DNA from: Candidatus Omnitrophota bacterium
GTDB taxonomy: Bacteria; Hinthialibacterota; Hinthialibacteria; OLB16
Direction of reading: 5' to 3'
NCBI GenBank assembly: GCA_020632575.1
Contig: JACKFH010000050.1
Coordinates: 1 to 19,768, forward strand
DNA length: 19,768 bases
Under the pieces are notes generated by a model. It was not told where the DNA came from, did no database searches, and was given only the letters and a program-made list of their open reading frames with translations. The position numbers were made by a program, and so were the translations under genes. Each line of letters opens with the position of its first letter. Position 1 is the stretch's first letter. Shown one piece after another: positions 1-5,989 of the stretch.

Positions 1-28
1 CTGGATTCCTGCCTTCGCAGGAATGACA
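1..28 (-). repeat. Short dispersed palindromic repeat, copy 1
   Basis: Bases 5-12 (ATTCCTGC) and 17-24 (GCAGGAAT) form a perfect 8-bp stem around the loop CTTC. Read on the minus strand the element runs TGTCATTCCTGC...GGAATCCAG. It has the same framework (TGTCATTCC ... GGAATC) as two further elements at 59-85 and 183-209. Families of this shape are known as dispersed intergenic repeats in many bacterial genomes; that this one is dispersed here is inferred from three copies within 210 bases. Confidence 0.7.
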
Positions 29-58
29 CAAACCAATTTCTCGACCATTTCAAATCGG

Positions 59-85
59 CGTCATTCCGACCTCAGGAGGAATCTG
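59..85 (+). repeat. Short dispersed palindromic repeat, copy 2
   Basis: The element begins GTCATTCCGAC and ends GAGGAATCTG. ATTCC at 63-67 and GGAAT at 78-82 are inverted. Aligned with the reverse complement of 183-209 it matches at 22 of 27 positions, so the two are diverged copies in opposite orientation. The ends are conserved and the centre varies, as expected for a stem-loop under structural constraint. Confidence 0.65.
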
Positions 86-182
86 AAGGGCGCCGTTAGA
101 TCAACCTGATCAAAGGGTTAATAGGGAGAGACGGATCTTTCCTGCAGGCGTCGCCTATCCAAATTCAGCGGGTCTTTCCACT

Positions 183-209
183 CAGATTTCTCCTAACGTC
201 GAAATGACA
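183..209 (-). repeat. Short dispersed palindromic repeat, copy 3
   Basis: Read on the minus strand this is TGTCATTTCGAC...GAGAAATCTG, with ATTTC and GAAAT as inverted arms. The change from ATTCC/GGAAT in copy 2 to ATTTC/GAAAT here is a compensated pair of substitutions that keeps the stem, which supports a structural role for the element. Confidence 0.65.
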
Positions 210-237
210 CTGATGGGACTTTTCGGGAGATTCGTAG

Positions 238-258
238 CCCGGCAACTCACTTGCCGGG
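238..258. repeat. Perfect 8-bp hairpin upstream of the beta-helix gene
   Basis: CCCGGCAA (238-245) and TTGCCGGG (251-258) are perfect inverted repeats around the 5-base loop CTCAC. No T-run follows on either strand, so it is not a standard intrinsic terminator. It could be a further dispersed repeat or the remnant of a regulatory hairpin. The rest of the 1-339 intergenic stretch holds only the repeats and the promoter described separately. Confidence 0.5.
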
Positions 259-300
259 TTGGTGGAATCAAACCGGTCCCACCTGCCTGGCAAAAACCGT

Positions 301-330
301 TTGACAATCCGCCTCCCAATATCCTAGACA
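301..330 (+). promoter_or_regulatory. Possible sigma70-type promoter for the beta-helix gene
   Basis: A perfect -35 hexamer TTGACA (301-306) is followed after 18 bases by TAGACA (325-330), which matches TATAAT at four of six positions. Transcription would start about 336-338, only a few bases before the ATG at 340, and no Shine-Dalgarno sequence precedes that ATG. The mRNA may therefore be leaderless or nearly so. The weak -10 keeps confidence moderate. Confidence 0.42.
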
Positions 331-339
331 TTTGTAGAA

Positions 340-1854
340 ATGGCAACCCTCCGAACCACTCTCCTCCTCGCGATCCTTGCCCTCCCCTCACCCGCCGCAA
401 CACTCTTCGTCTCCAAATCGGGTGATGGATCCAATGGCAATTCTTGGGAGACCGCTTTTCAAGAGATCGGAACCGCCATCCTGAACTCGACCACAGACGA
501 TGAAATATGGGTGGCAAGTGGAACGTATTTTGAGAATTTGGCTGTTGTTGTTCCTCTCACTATCCTGGGCGGCTTCTTGGGAAACGAAACGCTTAACGAA
601 AGAGAATTGCGCGACCCGTCTTCCAATCCCACTGTAATTGACGGACTTTCGAAATCGTCGGTTTTGCTAATCCATGCCAATGTTCACATTGACGGTCTGA
701 CAATCCAGCACGGCAAGGCAACAAATGGTTCGGGGCTTCACGGTGAACATTGCGATATTCTCCTTACACGGGTAAAGCTTACTGCAAATGGGGAAGGAAA
801 CAGCAATGGAGGCGGAATCTACTCGTCGAACGCCAATCTCACTCTGGATCAATGTTTTGTGTCCTCGAATTCTACCGAGGGGAACGGTGGAGGTGTTTAT
901 TGCGACCAATCCAACCTGAGGTTGCTTGAATCGGAGTTTCATGACAACGTAGCGTTCTTTCTAGGATCTGGGGTATTTATTAGTAACGGTTCTGCTGAAA
1001 TTTTCAGATGTGATTTCAAGAGAAATGGTTTGAGATGGGAGAGTGATTCGGGAGGGGGACTAAACGCTTACAAGACCGACTTAAAGGTGATAGAGACAGA
1101 TTTCAGAGAAAACATCCCTTCAGGATTATCACTCGCACAATCCAAAGCGGAAATCACGGGGGTGTCGTTCGTCCAGAATGATGGTCATAGGGGAGGAGGA
1201 GGAATCCGCATAAACTCTTCTGAGTTCTTAATCGACAGGTGCATTCTTCACCGAAACGAGACTAGCGTCATGCTCCCACAGCCAGGTCCTTTCACCCTTG
1301 AGGGTGGAGGAATCTTGTCACACGAATCTACGGGGGAAATAACAAATTCGATATTTCGGAACAATTTCGCGACATTGGGCAGCGCAATCAGAATCAGAAA
1401 CTCAGAGCAGTATGCGGTTGCCTTGGTGAACTGTACCTTTGACGTTACTCACAATACTGTCGCGTTACCATTTTCATGGAACAGGGGGGCTCCATTGTTG
1501 ACGAATTGCGTTGTGATAGGTCACGACGACTTATTTGAAGACAACAATGCCAGAGTTACCTACAGCCTCATCCAACGCGGCTACCCAGGGGAATGCAACA
1601 TCGACGCCGATCCCCTCTTCGTCGACCCTGCCAATGGCGACTACCACCTCATGCCCGGTTCGCCATGCATCGAAGCCGGAACCGACACCGGGTTGACCGA
1701 GGATTACGATGGGAAGGGTCGTCCTCTGGGGGACTACGACATGGGGGCGTTCGAGTATCCGTTTCTCAGGGGAGACATCGACCTCGATGGGAGGGTCGAT
1801 GAAAACGACCTGATGATTCTCAGTCGGGATTGGAAGAAGGTCTCGGGGGCCTGA
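340..1854 (+). CDS. Secreted right-handed beta-helix protein with choice-of-anchor-Q-like end and dockerin-like motif
   Basis: The 504-residue product has an N-terminal signal peptide (R5, a hydrophobic run to about residue 16, then a small-residue PSPAA cleavage region). It opens with the FVSKSGDGSNG / SWETAF pattern that begins many pectate-lyase-like parallel beta-helix surface proteins. Residues of about 75-430 are Gly/Asn-rich repeats such as NGGGIYSSN and GNGGGVY, typical of helix coils. Around residue 440 comes DADPLFVDPANGDYHL...GSPCIEAG, the signature preceding the choice-of-anchor Q domain. At about 477-497 lies a single dockerin-type calcium loop (DIDLDGRVDENDL). Such proteins are exported and act at the cell surface; no catalytic residues can be named, so the role (adhesion, glycan binding or cleavage) is unknown. 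The start lacks a Shine-Dalgarno sequence. Base composition is mosaic: 961-1020 has 22 G/C of 60 and 1561-1620 has 36 of 60. Confidence 0.85.
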   Translation: MATLRTTLLLAILALPSPAATLFVSKSGDGSNGNSWETAFQEIGTAILNSTTDDEIWVASGTYFENLAVVVPLTILGGFLGNETLNERELRDPSSNPTVIDGLSKSSVLLIHANVHIDGLTIQHGKATNGSGLHGEHCDILLTRVKLTANGEGNSNGGGIYSSNANLTLDQCFVSSNSTEGNGGGVYCDQSNLRLLESEFHDNVAFFLGSGVFISNGSAEIFRCDFKRNGLRWESDSGGGLNAYKTDLKVIETDFRENIPSGLSLAQSKAEITGVSFVQNDGHRGGGGIRINSSEFLIDRCILHRNETSVMLPQPGPFTLEGGGILSHESTGEITNSIFRNNFATLGSAIRIRNSEQYAVALVNCTFDVTHNTVALPFSWNRGAPLLTNCVVIGHDDLFEDNNARVTYSLIQRGYPGECNIDADPLFVDPANGDYHLMPGSPCIEAGTDTGLTEDYDGKGRPLGDYDMGAFEYPFLRGDIDLDGRVDENDLMILSRDWKKVSGA

Positions 1855-1868
1855 AAGGTGATGGGCCT

Positions 1869-3290
1869 TTACGACAACAAGGCCTCGTACCGTTCGCGGA
1901 TGTCCCGGAACTCGATGTCGTTTTCGTAGACCTTCTTGTACCACTCTTTGGCTTCTTCGATGTTGTTGTCCTTCTGGTAGGCCTCGCCCAAACCGAACCA
2001 AAGGTCCTTCTTCTCGGTGGAGATCGCCTTCGATTGGGGAATCTTCTCGAGAGCGCGTTTGAAGGTGTCGACCGCGAGGGTGAGTTGCTTCTTCTCGATG
2101 AACAACCAGCCTAAGTGATGCAATGCAATCAAGGCGCGAGCGGGACTCTGAGAAACCTTCTGGAACACCGGGATGGCCTCGTCGGTGCTTCCCTGTTTCT
2201 CCAACAGGAGAGCGTACTCGAGGAGTGTCTCTACATCCCCCGCGCGCTTCTTTGAGAGCTCTTTGTAAATCTCGACCTTCTTGTCGATGTGGTCCTTCTT
2301 GAGAGCCTCTTTCTTTTCGATCAACTCCTCGTCTTCGGGCGATTCCTCCAGTTGATCGTCAACCTCCTGCAATTGAATCTCATAATAAGAATCGCAGTAC
2401 CTCGGATCGAGCGGGTGGGCTTCGTGCAACTCCAGATATCGCTCTTTGGCTTTCTCCATTTCGCCCATTTTGGCATAGCACTTGGCAATATTCGCCGCGG
2501 CTTCCTCATCGGCTTCATCCGCTTCGTAAATCTTGCTCCAAATATTCAGCGCCCGATCCCAACTCTCGATGCTCAGGAACAGTCGCCCGATATCCCGCAA
2601 CAGTGGGGCATTCGCTTCCTTGTCCTGATTGTATTCGTGGAGGAGTTCCTTGATCCGCTCGAGCTTGCCCTCTTTGGTTTGAAGTTCGGCGGCCTTCTTC
2701 TCATCCTCGGACCGGGCCGACTTCAGGTCGGTGATGCCGCCCGTATCGCCATAGTGAACCGCGCTGATGTCCTTGACCTTCATCGCCCACTTGCCTTGTC
2801 CAGGCTCGAACTTGGCCAATTGACTGTACACCTCGATCGCCCCGGGCTTGTCATCGACCGCTTCGAAAGCGGGCCCAGCGGCCTTGAGGATGCCTTTGTT
2901 CCCCGGCAGGAAGTTCAGGGCGCGTCGGAACGCGACCGCGGCGAGACCCGGCTGGTCGGAGGCCATCAGGCACCTCCCATAAGTCGCCGCCAACTTCGGG
3001 TCTTGAGGTTTGTTCGCGGAAAGGACGCCGATGTAGTGCGTCGCGGATTTCGGTGAGAATGAGACCAGGAGGTTCCCAAGGATCGAATACCCGATCTTCT
3101 TCAGGGCATTGAAATCCTTCTGGGCATGGAGAACGCTGGCCTTCTGGAAAAGCTCCTGGGCTTCCTTATCCAGAGGTTCGTATTCGATGAGAGCGGCGAA
3201 CCACGCGGCAGCCCCCTCGTAGTCCTTCAACTTCATGGCCTCTTGGCCCTTATCGAAGTACTTTTGCGCTTTGTGTTTCCTCTCGGTCAT
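1869..3290 (-). CDS. Cytoplasmic TPR-repeat protein translationally coupled to dnaA
   Basis: The 473-residue product has no signal peptide or membrane segment and is made mostly of tetratricopeptide repeats. Recognisable units include YEGAAAWFAALIEYEP near the N-terminus, PGLAAVAFRRALNFLP, PGAIEVYSQLAKFEP, WDRALNIWSKIYE, MEKAKERYLELHEAHP, TDEAIPVFQKV, LTLAVDTFKRALEKIP and IEEAKEWYKKVYE. A charged helical linker rich in E and K separates the first and second halves. TPR arrays are protein-protein scaffolds, so the partner cannot be deduced from sequence. Its ATG shares one base with the dnaA stop codon (TAATG at 3288-3292), which implies a shared mRNA and coupled translation. In most bacteria dnaN follows dnaA, so this neighbour is unusual. 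It converges with the beta-helix gene with a 14-base gap and no terminator hairpin. Confidence 0.85.
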   Translation of the reverse strand: MTERKHKAQKYFDKGQEAMKLKDYEGAAAWFAALIEYEPLDKEAQELFQKASVLHAQKDFNALKKIGYSILGNLLVSFSPKSATHYIGVLSANKPQDPKLAATYGRCLMASDQPGLAAVAFRRALNFLPGNKGILKAAGPAFEAVDDKPGAIEVYSQLAKFEPGQGKWAMKVKDISAVHYGDTGGITDLKSARSEDEKKAAELQTKEGKLERIKELLHEYNQDKEANAPLLRDIGRLFLSIESWDRALNIWSKIYEADEADEEAAANIAKCYAKMGEMEKAKERYLELHEAHPLDPRYCDSYYEIQLQEVDDQLEESPEDEELIEKKEALKKDHIDKKVEIYKELSKKRAGDVETLLEYALLLEKQGSTDEAIPVFQKVSQSPARALIALHHLGWLFIEKKQLTLAVDTFKRALEKIPQSKAISTEKKDLWFGLGEAYQKDNNIEEAKEWYKKVYENDIEFRDIRERYEALLS

Positions 3291-4648
3291 TAAGATCCCA
3301 TACCTCGAACTTCTTGCTTGAGTCTCTCCATAAATTTAGCAAAATCTTCGGACTCTCGCATCTCTTCTTCGACCTTCTTGCAGGCATGGATGACCGTGCT
3401 GTGATCTTTGTTGCCAAAAAACACCCCAATTTCAGGAAAAGAGTGATTTGTCAGCTCCCTTGAGAGGTACATCGCGACTCGTCTCGGCACCGCGATCGAG
3501 CGGTTTCGCTTGGATCCTAGGATGTCGCTGGTCTTCACCCGGAAATGTTCGGCGACATGCTTTTGGATCTTCTCGATCGAAATCCCTCTGGGATCGTCCT
3601 GAACCACGTCCCTCAGGATTTCCTGCGCCATTTCCAAGGTGATTCGCTTGCCGGTGTACCGAGCATGGGCCGCGAGTTTTACCAGCGCCCCCTCCAACTC
3701 TCGGATGCTCGATTGAACCCGCTGAGAAATGAGTCGGATGACCTCGACCGGCAGTTTGATTTTCTCTTGTTCGCATTTCTGCCAGAGAATCGCTTCCCGA
3801 GTCTCCACATCGGGGGCTTGAATCTCGGCGATCAACCCTCCCGCGAAACGAGATCGCAGTCGGTCCGTGATCAAGGCCAAATCCTTTGGCGGGCAATCGC
3901 TGGAAATGACGATCTGTTTACGGCCGTTATAAAGGGAGTTGAAGGTGTGAAAGAACTCCTCCTGGGTGGCGTCCTTGCCAGCCAAAAAATGGATATCGTC
4001 CACGAGCAGGACATCCACATTGTTTCGATATTTCTCTTGGAATTCGTTCCGGGTTTTCTTCTGGATCGATTCGATGAACTCGTTGACAAAACTTTCGGCG
4101 TCCATGTACGCGACTCGAAGGCCGCGTTTGGATTCGATGATGGCGTGTCCGATGGCTTGCATGACATGGGTCTTGCCCATCCCGACTCCGCCATGGAGAT
4201 AGAGCGGGTTGTAAACCTCTCCGGGGGGATTCTCGGCGACCGCGCGGGCGTAGGCGTGCGTCATCCGGTTTCCATCGCCGACCACAAAGTTTTCGAAACG
4301 GTATTTCGGGTTAAGGGGAAGCCCCACGCCGCGTTTGTCCGACCCGCCGGACACATAACTCGCGGGGCTGGGAGGTTGCTCGGGCATCTCCTCCTCGAGC
4401 TCCTCGACCTTCAAGTTCAATCGGATCTTTTCACCAGTAACGCTTTGGATGACATCCTCTAAATAGCGGCGATAGTGACGTTCAAGCCAGTCGAGTCGGT
4501 AGATAGATGGCACATGGACGACGGCTTGATTTCCCTCCATGGAAATCAAACGGAGGTTGGAAAACCAAGAATCGTAATCTTCAGTTTCCAATTGCTGACG
4601 AAGCAATTGGTCGATTTCCCACCAAATGTCCTCAATGTTGTTATTCAT
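3290..4648 (-). CDS. dnaA: Chromosomal replication initiator protein DnaA
   Basis: DnaA is the AAA+ ATPase that binds DnaA boxes at oriC, melts the origin and loads the replicative helicase. The 452-residue product has all four domains. Domain I covers residues 1-80 and includes DSWFSNLRL. A short linker, domain II, spans about 84-110. The AAA+ core has Walker A GGVGMGKT (153-160), Walker B VLLVDD (213-218), sensor I VISSD and the arginine-finger region TDRLRSRF (261-268). The domain IV helix-turn-helix has the DnaA signature, with SFPEIGVFFGNKDHSTVIHA at about 403-422. Length is normal for the family. The chosen ATG fits domain I homologues but has no evident Shine-Dalgarno sequence. The gene reads away from a gene-free region with DnaA boxes, and its stop overlaps the TPR gene start by one base. 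I could not identify a convincing promoter. Confidence 0.98.
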   Translation of the reverse strand: MNNNIEDIWWEIDQLLRQQLETEDYDSWFSNLRLISMEGNQAVVHVPSIYRLDWLERHYRRYLEDVIQSVTGEKIRLNLKVEELEEEMPEQPPSPASYVSGGSDKRGVGLPLNPKYRFENFVVGDGNRMTHAYARAVAENPPGEVYNPLYLHGGVGMGKTHVMQAIGHAIIESKRGLRVAYMDAESFVNEFIESIQKKTRNEFQEKYRNNVDVLLVDDIHFLAGKDATQEEFFHTFNSLYNGRKQIVISSDCPPKDLALITDRLRSRFAGGLIAEIQAPDVETREAILWQKCEQEKIKLPVEVIRLISQRVQSSIRELEGALVKLAAHARYTGKRITLEMAQEILRDVVQDDPRGISIEKIQKHVAEHFRVKTSDILGSKRNRSIAVPRRVAMYLSRELTNHSFPEIGVFFGNKDHSTVIHACKKVEEEMRESEDFAKFMERLKQEVRGMGS

Positions 4649-4830
4649 TCAAGCAAGAATGGATCAGAGCGGTCACCTGTCTGGGAGGTAAAAAAAGACG
4701 GAGGTCCCCCATAGGCGCGCTAAACGCTGGAAGAATCCCGTTTCCTTATGTCCCGTTTCGGCAACGACCCCTCACGCCTCCCCATCAGTAAGATATGACA
4801 ACTCTCCCCGGGAGACCCCATAACCACAGC

Positions 4831-4839
4831 TTATCCACA
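4831..4839 (+). promoter_or_regulatory. Perfect DnaA box TTATCCACA
   Basis: This is an exact match to the high-affinity E. coli DnaA box. It forms an inverted arrangement with the weaker minus-strand box TTATCCGCG at 4853-4861 (7 of 9), with 13 bases between. It also lies about 180 bases upstream of the dnaA start, so it could serve in autoregulation of dnaA as well as in origin function. Confidence 0.8.
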
Positions 4840-5207
4840 GAGAGAGGGCCTCCGCGGATAAACCTCAACTATTGTGAATTTGGATGGACGGCAATAGAGA
4901 ACGATGGACACGCACGATCTTGAGCAGGCTCGTTCTCGACTCGAGAACTCTCCGTTGGATCGAACCGTGATGTTGAGAAATCATCCCCCTAAGACGATCT
5001 CTCATGACCCATTCTACAATGAGATTCAGGAAGATTTCTTGAGCAATTCCTGATTCTCACGTCCCCTCGCCAGATGGGAGGATTTAGAAGCGAAGACTCC
5101 CGCTTCCGTTGGATACATACCCAGTTCCGTTAACTCCTCCAAAACCAACCAAATACTCTTACTCACCCGTCCTGCGCAAACCTGTTGACGATGCAGAATT
5201 CCCAAAC

Positions 5208-5227
5208 TTATCAACAGATTATGCACA
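5208..5227 (+). promoter_or_regulatory. Paired DnaA boxes TTATCAACA and TTATGCACA
   Basis: TTATCAACA (5208-5216) matches TTATCCACA at 8 of 9 positions. TTATGCACA (5219-5227) fits the consensus TTATNCACA fully. The two are on the same strand with starts 11 bases apart, about one helical turn, which favours cooperative DnaA binding. The AT-rich tract begins about 80 bases to the right. Confidence 0.75.
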
Positions 5228-5309
5228 ACCAACTTGTTTCTTTGAACTTAGGGGAAGGTAACACACCCCCCTCATCCCGACAACCCTTTTTCCGACACAA
5301 AGCGGACTC

Positions 5310-5331
5310 TTTTTTTAAACCCAATTTTAAC
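5310..5331. other. AT-rich tract, possible DNA-unwinding element
   Basis: A run of seven T followed by AAACCC and AATTTTAA makes this the most AT-rich segment of the gene-free region, to the right of the paired DnaA boxes. The position suits a duplex-unwinding element, but it could equally be an UP element or upstream promoter DNA for the ferritin-like gene. Confidence 0.45.
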
Positions 5332-5372
5332 AGACGGTTGCCCCAAACAATTCGACTTTGAACACTGAACGA

Positions 5373-5418
5373 GCGCAATCGATCCTCCTTGATGTCGCGA
5401 TAGATTCCTTGATTGCGC
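5373..5418. repeat. 8-bp inverted repeat in the leader of the ferritin-like gene
   Basis: GCGCAATC (5373-5380) and GATTGCGC (5411-5418) are perfectly inverted with a 30-base spacer, about 97 bases before the ferritin-like start. The spacing allows either an mRNA hairpin or a pair of half-sites for a dimeric regulator. No Fur-box-like sequence was recognised. Confidence 0.4.
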
Positions 5419-5514
5419 CTTCCGCAACAATTGCCCGGAGCGCCTAGTGGTTACTCGAGGCCATTCAAAACGTTCATTCCCTATCACGATAATCCCCCCA
5501 AAGGAGTTCACAAT

Positions 5515-5979
5515 ATGGCCGCGAAAGGACAGAAACAAAAGATACTCGACGGGCTGATCAAAGCCTACACCATGGAACTTGAGACGGTCATCAATTACCT
5601 GACCAATTCCACCGTTTTGGATGGCGTAAGAGCGGAGGAGATCAAAACGAATCTTGGCGCCGACGTTCAAGAGGAACTGACCCACGCTCAGGCTCTCGCC
5701 AAACGAATCAAGCAACTTGAGGGGCGTGTCCCGGGCTCGCTCGATTTGGCGTTCGATCAGAAACGCCTGCAACCCCCGAAAGACACCACCGATGTGATCG
5801 CCGTGATCAAAGGTGTGATCGACGCCGAAAAGGGCGCTATCGAAAACTACAACGCCATCATCAAACTCTGCGACGGCGCCGATTTCGTCACTCAGGATCT
5901 GTGCATCCGCCTCCTCTCCGATGAGGAAGAGCACCTCATCCAGTTCAAGGGCTTTTTGAAAGAGTACGAAAAACGCTAA
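5515..5979 (+). CDS. Ferritin-like (bacterioferritin/Dps-type) di-iron protein
   Basis: The 154-residue product is a four-helix ferritin-like protein. Such proteins oxidise Fe(II) at a di-iron centre and store or detoxify iron, usually as 12- or 24-mers in the cytoplasm. A full ligand set with bacterioferritin spacing is visible: E21, E54-x-x-H57, E105 and E137-x-x-H140. The 33-residue step between E21 and E54 equals that in bacterioferritin. No haem-binding methionine could be assigned, so haem content is open. The ATG at 5515 is preceded by AAGGAG (5501-5506) at a spacing of 8. An upstream in-frame start at 5413 would add 34 residues unlike the family and would pass through this ribosome-binding site. 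The gene is first in a plus-strand run, 10 bases before the transglutaminase-like gene. Confidence 0.88.
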   Translation: MAAKGQKQKILDGLIKAYTMELETVINYLTNSTVLDGVRAEEIKTNLGADVQEELTHAQALAKRIKQLEGRVPGSLDLAFDQKRLQPPKDTTDVIAVIKGVIDAEKGAIENYNAIIKLCDGADFVTQDLCIRLLSDEEEHLIQFKGFLKEYEKR

Positions 5980-5989
5980 TATGTAAGGG

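Larger units (their letters stand above)
4790..5335. other. Candidate chromosomal replication origin (oriC)
   Basis: The 866-base stretch 4649-5514 between dnaA and the divergent ferritin-like gene has no convincing gene. It contains one perfect DnaA box (4831-4839), two strong boxes 11 bases apart on centre (5208-5216 and 5219-5227) and weaker ones at 4820-4828 (+, ATAACCACA), 4853-4861 (-, TTATCCGCG) and 5183-5191 (-, TCGTCAACA). An AT-rich tract, TTTTTTTAAACCCAATTTTAA, lies at about 5310-5330 and could be the unwinding element. A 7-bp hairpin GTTCTCGactCGAGAAC sits at 4932-4948. Bacterial origins commonly lie beside dnaA, and genes on each side are read away from the stretch. Origin function is inferred, and GC skew was not computed. 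Confidence 0.7.

Noticed and set aside
1848..1868. Terminator between the convergent beta-helix and TPR genes
   Set aside because: Only a repeated GGGCC word is present; there is no stable stem followed by T residues.
2289..4462. Long plus-strand open frames opposite the TPR and dnaA genes (2289-3056 and 3545-4462)
   Set aside because: They are antisense to confidently identified genes, lack motifs, and arise from the codon bias of the real frames.
4649..4860. A sigma70 promoter for dnaA
   Set aside because: Several partial hexamers such as TTGTCA and CATAAG occur on the minus strand, but none forms a pair with acceptable spacing.
5026..5232. A 68-codon minus-strand reading frame in the gene-free region beside dnaA
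   Set aside because: It runs through the two strong DnaA boxes, has no recognisable motif, and its start codes through box sequence. Origin DNA explains the stretch better, although a small gene cannot be fully excluded.
5413..5514. N-terminal extension of the ferritin-like protein
   Set aside because: The 34 extra residues do not fit the four-helix fold, and the AAGGAG ribosome-binding site at 5501-5506 points to the ATG at 5515.
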